The translations under genes were made by a program, and so were the position numbers. Shown here piece after piece: positions 15,208 through 21,939 of a stretch of DNA of 47,695 bases; the first letter of the stretch is position 1, and each line of letters starts with the position of its first letter. The stretch is from Eubacterium ramulus ATCC 29099 (GTDB lineage: Bacteria; Bacillota; Clostridia; Lachnospirales; Lachnospiraceae). The notes under the pieces were generated by a model that was given only the letters and a program-made list of their open reading frames with translations, had not been told where the DNA came from and did not search any database. The stretch spans positions 63,585 through 111,279 of the forward strand of contig NZ_KI271128.1 in assembly GCF_000469345.1 (NCBI RefSeq), read 5' to 3'.

Positions 15208-15223
15208 ATAACCATTTTGTTAT
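15208..15223 (-). promoter_or_regulatory. Predicted LysR-type binding site upstream of the LVIVD gene
   Basis: ATAAC-N6-GTTAT is a perfect inverted repeat with the T-N11-A spacing of LysR-type sites. Its centre is about 65 bases upstream of the predicted start, the classical recognition-site position. It spans the stop codon of the LysR gene. Confidence 0.65.
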
Positions 15224-16101
15224 GCATTGTGAATCGTTTTTTTCAATATTGTCACAAATCTGCGGATGGCAGGATCCCTGTGCTCATTCCGCCATACCAG
15301 ACTCAGCGGATGCGTGGATTCCAGTGGCAGATACGCGAATCCGGGGGTATCCAGTGCCCGGCTCCAGCTATCCGTCACCGCTACCCCGAGACCACACTGT
15401 ACCCCCATGATCATTGCATCTGTACTGTGTACCGGTTGGATCTTCGGTGTGAATCCATAAGGTTTGCACACACTCCGAATCAGATCTGTCACATAATCGT
15501 TATCCTCTCCCGCCACCGTTAAAAACTCTTCCCCCCTGAAATCATAGGGAGTCAGTTCGCCCTGGTGTGGTGCATTGGCCGTATTGTAGAGCAGCACCCG
15601 GGGAAGATCAGCAACTTTGGCGTGTAAAATTCCCTGGATATTTAAGATTTTCGGTTCTATGGTGACAATGACATCTTCTTTGCCACTCTGCAAAGCCTCC
15701 TGGGAACTACGAGGCTCATAACTATTAACTTCTACCTTGACATTTGGAAATTCCTGCGAAAACTCTTTCAGCACAGGAAGCAAAATTTCAGAGATATTCC
15801 AGTTATTCAATACACCAAGATGTAACACCTGTTTTTTGTTTTCCAGCGACAGCTTTGCCCGGAGTTTCAGATCAAACAGTTCCCCACGATACCGTTCAAA
15901 AAAATCGTAGAACATCTCACCGTTTGCTGTCAGCATGATTCCGCGGTTCAGCCGCTCAAAAAGCGGGCAGCCCAGTTCTTGTTCCAGTGCCAGGATCTGC
16001 CGGCTGATGGCAGGCTGTGATACAAACAATTCCTGTGCCGCTCTGGAAAAACTCATATTTCTTGCTGCTGCCAGAAAATATTCTATCTGCAGATCATTCA
16101 T
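15220..16101 (-). CDS. LysR-family transcriptional regulator
   Basis: The 293-residue protein has the N-terminal winged HTH of LysR regulators (NMSFSRAAQELFVSQPAISRQILALEQELG cut here into AAQELFVSQPAISRQI, residues about 18-34), the linker helix, and a two-lobed periplasmic-binding-like effector domain from about residue 90 (VLHLGVLNNWNISEILLPVL). The effector is not predictable. It starts four bases after the DUF2007-like gene, so the two are probably cotranscribed. Downstream lies the LVIVD gene on the same strand with a LysR-type site at its promoter. Same-strand rather than divergent arrangement means regulator and target promoters are separate. Confidence 0.9.
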   Translation of the reverse strand: MNDLQIEYFLAAARNMSFSRAAQELFVSQPAISRQILALEQELGCPLFERLNRGIMLTANGEMFYDFFERYRGELFDLKLRAKLSLENKKQVLHLGVLNNWNISEILLPVLKEFSQEFPNVKVEVNSYEPRSSQEALQSGKEDVIVTIEPKILNIQGILHAKVADLPRVLLYNTANAPHQGELTPYDFRGEEFLTVAGEDNDYVTDLIRSVCKPYGFTPKIQPVHSTDAMIMGVQCGLGVAVTDSWSRALDTPGFAYLPLESTHPLSLVWRNEHRDPAIRRFVTILKKTIHNA

Positions 16102-16105
16102 TGCC

Positions 16106-16480
16106 TTATCTCAAATGAGAAATATATAAGGCAACGATGATCACAAGTGCAATTCCTGCAATCACGCGCGGCAACAGCATTTTATTCCCTTTTTCTGCTG
16201 CTTCTGACTGCGGCACTGTGGCTGCCTTTTCCCGCTCCTCTTTTTTTTCTCTGCGCCAGTCCTCGATCACAGCACGTGCCGCTGTCTCTTCTTCCGGATT
16301 GACATAGATTTCCTCGCCGAAATTATTCATCGCCAGCAGAAAATTCCCATGTTTTCCGGATCCGATTTTCTTTCGTGCGCAGACAATTTTTTCCATACGA
16401 AGACGCACTTCCACTTCCTCTGCGTCTTCTGTATTATAAACTACCAGTACATTTGTCATTTTATCAATATCTACTGCCAT
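16106..16480 (-). CDS. DUF2007-like small protein with C-terminal membrane anchor
   Basis: The 124-residue protein has an N-terminal alpha/beta domain (residues about 1-60) resembling DUF2007, the putative signal-transducing fold related to PII-like trimers: VLVVYNTEDAEEVEVRLR and NFGEEIYVNPEEETAARAVI. A charged Glu/Lys/Arg linker follows, then one C-terminal transmembrane helix (VIAGIALVIIVALYISHL), so the domain should face the cytoplasm. The start was chosen at the ATG seven bases after AGGAG; an ATG eight codons earlier has no site. It lies four bases before the LysR gene. Function unknown. Confidence 0.7.
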   Translation of the reverse strand: MAVDIDKMTNVLVVYNTEDAEEVEVRLRMEKIVCARKKIGSGKHGNFLLAMNNFGEEIYVNPEEETAARAVIEDWRREKKEEREKAATVPQSEAAEKGNKMLLPRVIAGIALVIIVALYISHLR

Positions 16481-16517
16481 TCTTTTTCTCCTGTCATCCT
16501 GCATTAACTAATAGAAG

Positions 16518-16545
16518 GTTCGGAAATTCATCGGAATTTCCGAAC
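16518..16545. repeat. Perfect 12-bp palindrome
   Basis: GTTCGGAAATTC-ATCG-GAATTTCCGAAC lies between the tRNA-Thr terminator and the DUF2007-like gene. It has no T-run on the minus strand where transcription runs, so it may be an operator or an RNA hairpin in the leader of the DUF2007-like gene. Confidence 0.6.
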
Positions 16546-16582
16546 AAACAAAAAACCGGAAACTGCATTCTACAGTTTCCGG
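16544..16582 (-). terminator. tRNA-Thr terminator
   Basis: CCGGAAACTG-CATTCTA-CAGTTTCCGG is a perfect 10-bp stem (16556-16582) with a T-run on the minus strand, six bases after the mature tRNA 3' end. Confidence 0.9.
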
Positions 16583-16588
16583 TTCAAA

Positions 16589-16661
16589 AGCTACCGACGG
16601 GAATCGAACCCGTGACCTCCTCACTACCAATGAGGTGCGCTACCTACTGTGCCACGGCAGC
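16589..16661 (-). tRNA. tRNA-Thr (anticodon GGT)
   Basis: The 73-base gene has acceptor GCTGCCG/CGGTAGC with one G-U pair, discriminator T, T-arm GTTCGATTC and anticodon stem CCTCA/TGAGG with loop TTGGTAG, giving GGT. CCA is not encoded. Confidence 0.95.
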
Positions 16662-16668
16662 CTGCTCC

Positions 16669-16685
16669 GTAATCTCAGTGATTAC
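16669..16685 (-). promoter_or_regulatory. Hairpin at the 5' end of the tRNA-Thr precursor
   Basis: GTAATC-TCAGT-GATTAC is a perfect 6-bp stem close to the predicted transcription start, seven bases before the mature tRNA. It parallels the tRNA-Leu leader hairpin. Confidence 0.45.
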
Positions 16686-16695
16686 CGACTTGATA

Positions 16696-16724
16696 AATAT
16701 ACAATATTTTCCCTCTTCTGTCAA
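16696..16724 (-). promoter_or_regulatory. tRNA-Thr promoter
   Basis: A perfect TTGACA (16719-16724) and TATATT (16696-16701) on the minus strand are 17 bases apart. Confidence 0.75.
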
Positions 16725-16836
16725 CACCTTTTCCATGTGTCTTTTTTCTAAATAATCGTAAATTGTCAGACTTTTAAAACAATTATCCTTTTTTGCACCT
16801 TTTCGACCTCTACTAAAAGAAATTCGCAAAAAACAC

Positions 16837-16865
16837 TTGACATTTCCAATGATTGTTTTTATACT
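16837..16865 (+). promoter_or_regulatory. thi operon promoter (TPP riboswitch transcript)
   Basis: A perfect TTGACA (16837-16842) and TATACT (16860-16865) are 17 bases apart; transcription should start near 16872, just before the riboswitch. Confidence 0.8.
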
Positions 16866-16875
16866 CTGCCTTGTA

Positions 16876-16968
16876 ATCACATATGGGGAGCTTATGTACT
16901 AGGCTGAGAGGAAGTTAAGAACTTCGACCCACAAACCTGATTTGGATAATGCCAACGTAGGGATGTAT
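16876..16968 (+). ncRNA. TPP riboswitch (THI box)
   Basis: The conserved TPP aptamer blocks are present in order: GGGGAGC after the first P1 strand (ACAT), GGCTGAGAGG, CGACCC, AACCTGAT, GGATAATGCC, AACGTAGGGA and the closing ATGT. TPP binding is expected to favour the terminator at 16986-17015 and shut off the thi genes. Confidence 0.95.
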
Positions 16969-16985
16969 AAGGAACGAATGGACTG

Positions 16986-17015
16986 AGAGATACATTACCG
17001 CGTATCTCTTTTTTT
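16986..17015 (+). terminator. Riboswitch-controlled terminator
   Basis: AGAGATAC (16986-16993) pairs with GTATCTCT (17002-17009), followed by seven T residues. It is the likely expression platform of the TPP riboswitch, 18 bases beyond P1. Confidence 0.85.
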
Positions 17016-17155
17016 AATGGAAAATCACGCAGAAACTCCAAATACGTAGTATATGATGCACACGTTCTTACCTGTAAGATATGTATCACTACATATTCTT
17101 CCATGGTATGATTTCCATTATCTAACATCATCTAATCAGGAACATAATAAAATAC

Positions 17156-17164
17156 TGTTATAAT
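17156..17164 (+). promoter_or_regulatory. Possible second thi promoter (extended -10)
   Basis: TGTTATAAT is an exact extended -10 (TG-N-TATAAT) without a good -35. A start near 17171 would coincide with the 5' end of the second RNA element. Between it and the first terminator (17016-17155) I see only a 7-bp hairpin at 17079-17096. Confidence 0.4.
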
Positions 17165-17170
17165 TGAGAG

Positions 17171-17233
17171 TGAACAAAGAGTTCATGAAGGGGTGCACCA
17201 CCACGGGTGTATTACTTTCGTGAACTCTTTTTT
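17171..17233 (+). ncRNA. Probable HMP-PP riboswitch (thiS motif), aptamer embedded in a terminator
   Basis: AAAGAGTTCA (17176-17185) pairs perfectly with TGAACTCTTT (17221-17230) and runs into six Ts, an intrinsic terminator. Its 35-base loop is not random: GAAGGGGTGCACCACCACGG and GGTGTATTACTTTC carry internal pairing (GAAG with CTTTC). TGAAC at 17171-17175 can pair with GTTCA at 17181-17185 as an anti-terminator. A terminator-embedded aptamer directly upstream of thiS is the defining layout of the HMP-PP riboswitch. I assign it on architecture and position; I could not compare it with the consensus. Confidence 0.7.
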
Positions 17234-17257
17234 CATCTGGGAAGGAGGATTTATACG

Positions 17258-17455
17258 ATGGTCACAATCAACGGAAAAGAGGTCGTTCTTGCAGACAACA
17301 CCAGTGTTTCTGCCTATCTGGAAGCCTGCAGCTACAAGACAGACCGCATCGTTGTGGAACTAAATGAAGAAATTCTACCAAAAGACCGCTATGCTGAAAC
17401 CATACTGAAAGATGGCGACTGCATGGAAATCGTCACATTTGTAGGAGGAGGCTGA
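17258..17455 (+). CDS. thiS: Sulfur carrier protein ThiS
   Basis: ThiS is a ubiquitin-fold protein whose C-terminal glycine is adenylated by ThiF and turned into the thiocarboxylate that donates sulfur to the thiazole ring. The 65-residue protein starts MVTINGKEV and ends VTFVGGG, with the required C-terminal Gly-Gly. The ATG at 17258 follows AAGGAGG by nine bases; an open frame reaching back to 17207 runs through the riboswitch and is rejected. It is the first gene of thiSFGHE. Confidence 0.93.
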   Translation: MVTINGKEVVLADNTSVSAYLEACSYKTDRIVVELNEEILPKDRYAETILKDGDCMEIVTFVGGG

Positions 17456-17460
17456 TATTT

Positions 17461-18114
17461 ATGAATAAGAATCCAACCAATATGCTGACACAAACGCAGA
17501 TCATGGATGCACTGAACAGACGCCATTCCCCGGAAAAACAGCGCCTGCTATCCGAGGGACATGTAGCCATTGCAGGGCTTGGGGGACTTGGTTCCAATGT
17601 TGCCTGTGCACTGGCCCGCATCGGTGTCGGACATCTTCATCTCATTGATTTTGATGTGGTGGACATTACGAATCTGAATCGCCAGCAATATTTCATCGGA
17701 CAACTCGGTATGTATAAAACAGATGCTCTGAAATCATTGCTGGAACAGATCAATCCATATCTGGATATCCGCACAGACTGCATCCGGGTAACCAGAGAAA
17801 ATCTCCGGGAACTTTTTGCCGATGCCCCCATCGTCTGTGAAGCCTTCGACGATCCCGTAGCAAAAGCTATGCTTGTCAACGGTATTCTGGAATATTTTCC
17901 GGAAAAAAAGCTGGTGTCCGCCACTGGAATGACAGGTGCTGACAGCAGTAACACCATTACCACACGTCGGGTGATGAAAAATTTTTACCTGTGTGGCGAC
18001 GCTGTATCTGAGCCATCCTATGGCAATGGGTTGATGGCACCACGAGTGGCCATCTGTGCGGCCCATGAGGCAAATATGATCACCCGGTTACTTCTGGGAA
18101 AAGAAGATGTATAG
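17461..18114 (+). CDS. thiF: ThiS adenylyltransferase ThiF (short form)
   Basis: ThiF adenylates the ThiS C terminus using ATP. The 217-residue protein has the E1-like nucleotide-binding loop GLGGLGSNVA near residue 40, the LIDFDVVDITNLNRQQY segment with the Asp and Arg that bind ATP, and TGMTGADSSNTI. It is the short clostridial form: no C-terminal rhodanese-like part, and I see no paired CxxC motifs for structural zinc. The start codon lies five bases after the thiS stop, with GTAGGAGGAGG in the thiS 3' end as ribosome site, so the two are coupled. About 90 bases separate it from thiG. Confidence 0.9.
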   Translation: MNKNPTNMLTQTQIMDALNRRHSPEKQRLLSEGHVAIAGLGGLGSNVACALARIGVGHLHLIDFDVVDITNLNRQQYFIGQLGMYKTDALKSLLEQINPYLDIRTDCIRVTRENLRELFADAPIVCEAFDDPVAKAMLVNGILEYFPEKKLVSATGMTGADSSNTITTRRVMKNFYLCGDAVSEPSYGNGLMAPRVAICAAHEANMITRLLLGKEDV

Positions 18115-18205
18115 CCACCTCGTGCCAAAACTGCTTCTAAGACCATAACGATTTGTCACCGTGATAATAACGCAAACATTTAGTAAAAAGAAAGGTATCG
18201 TAATC

Positions 18206-18988
18206 ATGAATACAAATACAATCGAAGATAAATTTATACTTGGAGGACATGAATTCACCTCTCGCTTTATTCTCGGTTCCGGAAAATTTTCTCTGGATCT
18301 GGTAAAAGCCTGTGTAGAAAAAGCAGGGGCACAGATCATCACTCTGGCTCTGCGCCGGGCCAATGAAGGCGGACTTGCAAATATTCTGGATTATATTCCG
18401 GACAATGTCACACTGCTGCCAAATACTTCCGGTGCCAGAAACGCCAAAGAAGCTGTGCGTATTGCCCGTCTCTCCCGGGAACTCGGCTGTGGTGATTTTG
18501 TAAAGATCGAAGTTGTTCACGACTCCAAATACCTGCTGCCGGATAATTATGAAACCATCAAAGCTACAGAAATCCTTGCAAAAGAAGGCTTTGTTGTCAT
18601 GCCATACATGTACCCGGACCTGAATGCTGCCCGTGCACTGGCAGATGCCGGAGCAGCATGCATCATGCCCCTCGGCTCCCCGATTGGTTCCAACAAAGGT
18701 CTTAGCACCCGTGACTTTATTCAGATCCTCATTGATGAAATTGATCTTCCAATCATTGTAGACGCCGGCATCGGACGCCCGTCTCAGGCCTGTGATGCCA
18801 TGGAAATGGGTGCTGCCGCCGTTATGGCAAATACTGCTGTGGCCACTGCCGGCAATGTGCCGCTGATGGCTGAAGCTTTCAAAAAAGCCATTGAAGCAGG
18901 ACGAAGTGCATATCTGTCCGGACTTGGACGCACCATTGAACACGGTGCCAGTGCTTCTTCCCCACTGACCGGATTTTTACAGGACTAG
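18206..18988 (+). CDS. thiG: Thiazole synthase ThiG
   Basis: ThiG condenses deoxyxylulose phosphate, dehydroglycine and ThiS thiocarboxylate into the thiazole phosphate. The 260-residue TIM barrel has [12 protein letters not shown] at the start, VKIEVVHD with the Schiff-base Lys near residue 98, [12 protein letters not shown] for phosphate binding, and [27 protein letters not shown] split here as [18 protein letters not shown]. The ATG at 18206 follows GAAAGG and fits the usual length; an earlier ATG at 18161 would add 15 untypical residues. The 91 bases after thiF show no terminator. Confidence 0.95.
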   Translation: MNTNTIEDKFILGGHEFTSRFILGSGKFSLDLVKACVEKAGAQIITLALRRANEGGLANILDYIPDNVTLLPNTSGARNAKEAVRIARLSRELGCGDFVKIEVVHDSKYLLPDNYETIKATEILAKEGFVVMPYMYPDLNAARALADAGAACIMPLGSPIGSNKGLSTRDFIQILIDEIDLPIIVDAGIGRPSQACDAMEMGAAAVMANTAVATAGNVPLMAEAFKKAIEAGRSAYLSGLGRTIEHGASASSPLTGFLQD

Positions 18989-19000
18989 GAGGCGCAACCT

Positions 19001-20215
19001 ATGGAAAATAAACATATCAATGAAAGCATTTTAAGTGAAGAGATTTTAGAAGATCAGAAGAAAAACCGTATTGATCACATGACTTATCTGCCAGATATGC
19101 AGAACATCGGCTCCGATATCATGGATCAGGTGATCGATGCCATGAACAGCTACGACTATCAGCAGTTTACTGCAGCGGATGTAAAACGTGCTCTGGCGCA
19201 TACAGAGCGCACACCGCAGGATTTTCAGGCACTGCTCTCTCCTGCTGCACTGCCGTTTCTGGAAGAAATCGCCCAGGCTGCCCGAAAGGAGACAAAGGCA
19301 CATTTTGGCAACAGTGTCTATATGTTCACACCGATCTATATTGCCAACTACTGTGAAAATTACTGCATTTACTGCGGTTTCAACTGTCACAATAAGATCC
19401 ACCGTGCCCGCCTGACACCGGAAGAGATTGACAAAGAAATGGCCGCCATCGCCGCCACCGGTCTGCAGGAAATTCTGATTCTTACCGGAGAAAGTCCGAC
19501 CATGTCCACCGTGGAATATATAGGTGAAGCATGCAAGATTGCAAAAAAATATTTCCGTGTCATCGGTCTCGAAATCTATCCGGTAAATTCTGATCAGTAT
19601 GCCTATCTGCATGCCTGCGGCGCAGATTATGTCACCGTTTTTCAGGAAACTTATAATTCTGACAAATACGAAACGCTGCATCTGGCCGGTCATAAACGTA
19701 TTTTCCCATATCGTATCAATGCCCAGGAGCGCGCTCTGATGGGCGGCATGCGCGGAGTCGGATTTGCCGCACTGCTTGGACTGGACGATTTTCGCAAAGA
19801 CGCATTTGCCACCGGTTACCATGCTTATCTGCTGCAGCGGAAATATCCGCATGCTGAGATTGCTTTTTCCTGTCCACGGTTGCGTCCGATCATCAACAAT
19901 GACCGCATCAATCCTATGGATGTCCATGAACGGCAGTTATTGCAGGTCGTCTGTGCTTACCGGCTGTTCATGCCTTATGCCAGCATTACCGTCTCCACCC
20001 GGGAGTGCGAGCGTGTCCGGGATCACCTGGTAGATATCGCAGCCACCAAGATTTCAGCCGGTGTCAGCACTGGTATCGGCAGCCATGTGGAAGATATCGA
20101 GGATAAGGGCGACGATCAGTTTGAAATTGCAGACGGCCGCTCTGTGGATGAAATCTACCAGGCTTTACTTGAACATCATCTGCAGCCGGTTATGAGTGAC
20201 TATATCTATGTGTAA
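19001..20215 (+). CDS. thiH: 2-iminoacetate synthase ThiH (radical SAM)
   Basis: ThiH is the anaerobic, radical SAM route to dehydroglycine: it cleaves tyrosine into p-cresol and 2-iminoacetate for ThiG. The 404-residue protein has the cluster motif CENYCIYC (CxxxCxxC, near residue 121) followed by GFNCHNKI, the SAM-region EILILTGESP, and a C-terminal biotin-synthase/ThiH-type domain. Oxygen-tolerant bacteria often use ThiO here, so this fits an anaerobe. The ribosome site AGGAGG overlaps the thiG stop. A by-product, p-cresol, is expected. Confidence 0.95.
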   Translation: MENKHINESILSEEILEDQKKNRIDHMTYLPDMQNIGSDIMDQVIDAMNSYDYQQFTAADVKRALAHTERTPQDFQALLSPAALPFLEEIAQAARKETKAHFGNSVYMFTPIYIANYCENYCIYCGFNCHNKIHRARLTPEEIDKEMAAIAATGLQEILILTGESPTMSTVEYIGEACKIAKKYFRVIGLEIYPVNSDQYAYLHACGADYVTVFQETYNSDKYETLHLAGHKRIFPYRINAQERALMGGMRGVGFAALLGLDDFRKDAFATGYHAYLLQRKYPHAEIAFSCPRLRPIINNDRINPMDVHERQLLQVVCAYRLFMPYASITVSTRECERVRDHLVDIAATKISAGVSTGIGSHVEDIEDKGDDQFEIADGRSVDEIYQALLEHHLQPVMSDYIYV

Positions 20216-20798
20216 TACAATATCTCTTCTGGCTGTGACAAACCGGCATCTGTCCGTACATCCATATCCGGAACAGATTGCCCGCATCTGCCAGACTCAT
20301 CCAAAAGGTCTGATTCTGCGGGAAAAAGATCTGGAGGCAGAGAGTTATCTGGCACTTGCTGCACAGGTGTTGGACATCTGTCACAAATATGATGTTCCTT
20401 GTATTCTCCATACGTTCTGGAAGGAAGCGATTGCACTTGGCTGCACATCCATCCATCTGCCCCTTCCTCTGCTGCGGAGGCTCTCCGAAAAAGGGATTTT
20501 GTCTTCTCCGGAGTTTACTTCCTTCACGGTTCTTGGTACTTCCGTCCATTCCGTGGCAGAAGCCCGGGAAGCAGAACATTTGGGTGTTACCTATCTCACT
20601 GCAGGACACATTTATGTGACAGACTGTAAAAAAGGACTTGCACCCCGTGGTCTGCATTTTCTGCAGGAAGTGTGCAAGTCTGTATCCGTGCCGGTCTACG
20701 GCATCGGTGGTATTAAATTTGATCCGGTTCAATGGCAGGAACTGCAATCGGCAGGTGCCACCGGCGGTTGCATCATGTCCGGCATGATGGAGCTGTAA
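20208..20798 (+). CDS. thiE: Thiamine phosphate synthase/TenI-family protein
   Basis: The family joins HMP-PP with thiazole phosphate (ThiE) or aromatises the thiazole tautomer (TenI). The 196-residue TIM barrel has LLAVTNRHL at the first strand, KGLILREKDLE with the pyrophosphate-binding Arg-Lys, LGTSVHSVAEA, a GHIYVTDCKKGLAPRG loop and PVYGIGGI. The CKKG-type loop resembles clostridial ThiE/TenI forms, and the choice between the two activities is not settled by sequence. The ATG at 20208 overlaps the thiH stop by eight bases, implying translational coupling; a GTG at 20196 is an alternative start. Confidence 0.8.
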   Translation: MCNTISLLAVTNRHLSVHPYPEQIARICQTHPKGLILREKDLEAESYLALAAQVLDICHKYDVPCILHTFWKEAIALGCTSIHLPLPLLRRLSEKGILSSPEFTSFTVLGTSVHSVAEAREAEHLGVTYLTAGHIYVTDCKKGLAPRGLHFLQEVCKSVSVPVYGIGGIKFDPVQWQELQSAGATGGCIMSGMMEL

Positions 20799-20804
20799 TC
20801 AGAC

Positions 20805-20818
20805 CGTTCGACTTGAAT
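20805..20818. repeat. Family C repeat core (short copy)
   Basis: CGTTCGACTTGAAT is identical to the 3' core of the repeats at 1-30 and 3313-3342. It again lies between converging genes (thiE and the CPBP gene), in a 31-base gap. Confidence 0.55.
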
Positions 20819-20829
20819 CATCGTCTGCT

Positions 20830-21792
20830 TTACAGCATATCCAGCACAAACAGGCACACGCCGGACAGAAGAAACAAAATCATGCCCGGATTGCCAAACA
20901 TGGCTCCCGCCATCTCATGGAATGGCCTTTCGTACTCACCGGAACGCCATTCCAGTTTTTTCACAGACACGGCAAAGAAAATCAATCCGGCAATGCCCAT
21001 GATGATCATACTGATTTCCAGTATAACCAGTCCCAGAACAGCCCCCGCATGATTGAACATCATATCGATATAAGCATACGGATCTGAAGTATCCCAGGCA
21101 CTGTAATTCAGCTGTTGCAACAACAAGGAAGACAGAAAACCACCCAGCATATTCACTGTCATATGCAACGAAATCGTATATTTCAGCTTTCCGGTGCGGA
21201 TATATACATAAGCAAATATGCATCCCAGTCCGAAAGCATAGAAAAACTGATGAAAATTCCCGTGAAACACACCAAAAAGCAGACCGGATAACACAACTGC
21301 TGCTTTATCTCCATATACAATGGTACGGTCTATCAGTACCTTACGAAAAATCAGTTCTTCCATCACCGGTGCCAGAACAACAGAAAAAAGTAAGGTAAAC
21401 CACGGGCTTCCCTGAGACAGCAGTTCTTCCAGTTCAAAGGACAGATCCAGTCCGGTCCCCTGTGCAATAAGTGCACTCACTGCATTTCCAATGATATTTC
21501 CCACATACATCACAAAAATACAGATACACAATGTCCGGATCCACTGTCCCGGCCGCATCTCATTCCGGTAAAGCTGCATGTTCGGCAGCGCCTGCATCAT
21601 CTTTGCACATACCGGGATTGCCACCAGATACAGCGGTACCATAGCCAGCAGCCAGCTTGTAACCGGAATACCGGCTGCCTGCGGCGCAATCAGAGACAAC
21701 AGCAGTGACAACAGAAACTGAACAGCAACCGTCAGAACTACCATCATAAAATAGCTGAACCCTACCCTTGAAAAAAATCTTTTGTCATCCAT
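20830..21792 (-). CDS. CPBP-family intramembrane glutamic endopeptidase
   Basis: The 320-residue protein has about eight hydrophobic segments and the CPBP (Abi/CAAX-protease-like) motifs: MEELIFRKVLID with the catalytic Glu-Glu and Arg near residue 143, then FGVFHGNFHQFFYAF with the His pair, and a later TVNMLGGF segment. Members process prenylated proteins or peptides in eukaryotes and bacteriocin-related or unknown substrates in bacteria. No bacteriocin gene is adjacent. It converges on the thi operon and diverges from the dipeptidase; the shared 147-base gap contains TATAAT at 21849 without a clear -35. Confidence 0.88.
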   Translation of the reverse strand: MDDKRFFSRVGFSYFMMVVLTVAVQFLLSLLLSLIAPQAAGIPVTSWLLAMVPLYLVAIPVCAKMMQALPNMQLYRNEMRPGQWIRTLCICIFVMYVGNIIGNAVSALIAQGTGLDLSFELEELLSQGSPWFTLLFSVVLAPVMEELIFRKVLIDRTIVYGDKAAVVLSGLLFGVFHGNFHQFFYAFGLGCIFAYVYIRTGKLKYTISLHMTVNMLGGFLSSLLLQQLNYSAWDTSDPYAYIDMMFNHAGAVLGLVILEISMIIMGIAGLIFFAVSVKKLEWRSGEYERPFHEMAGAMFGNPGMILFLLSGVCLFVLDML

Positions 21793-21939
21793 AAATTTAT
21801 CTTCTCCATTTCTTCATCCTGTGTTCCATTTTACACCATTTGAGGTATAATATATATAGTCATTTCAAAAATAATATATCCGCAAACTCTTTCATCAAAA
21901 AATTATAAGGATACACAAACAAAAAAGGGGACATTTACT

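Noticed and set aside
18137-18943. A 268-codon minus-strand frame across thiG
   Set aside because: It mirrors thiG codon structure, has no recognisable motif, and thiG is certain.
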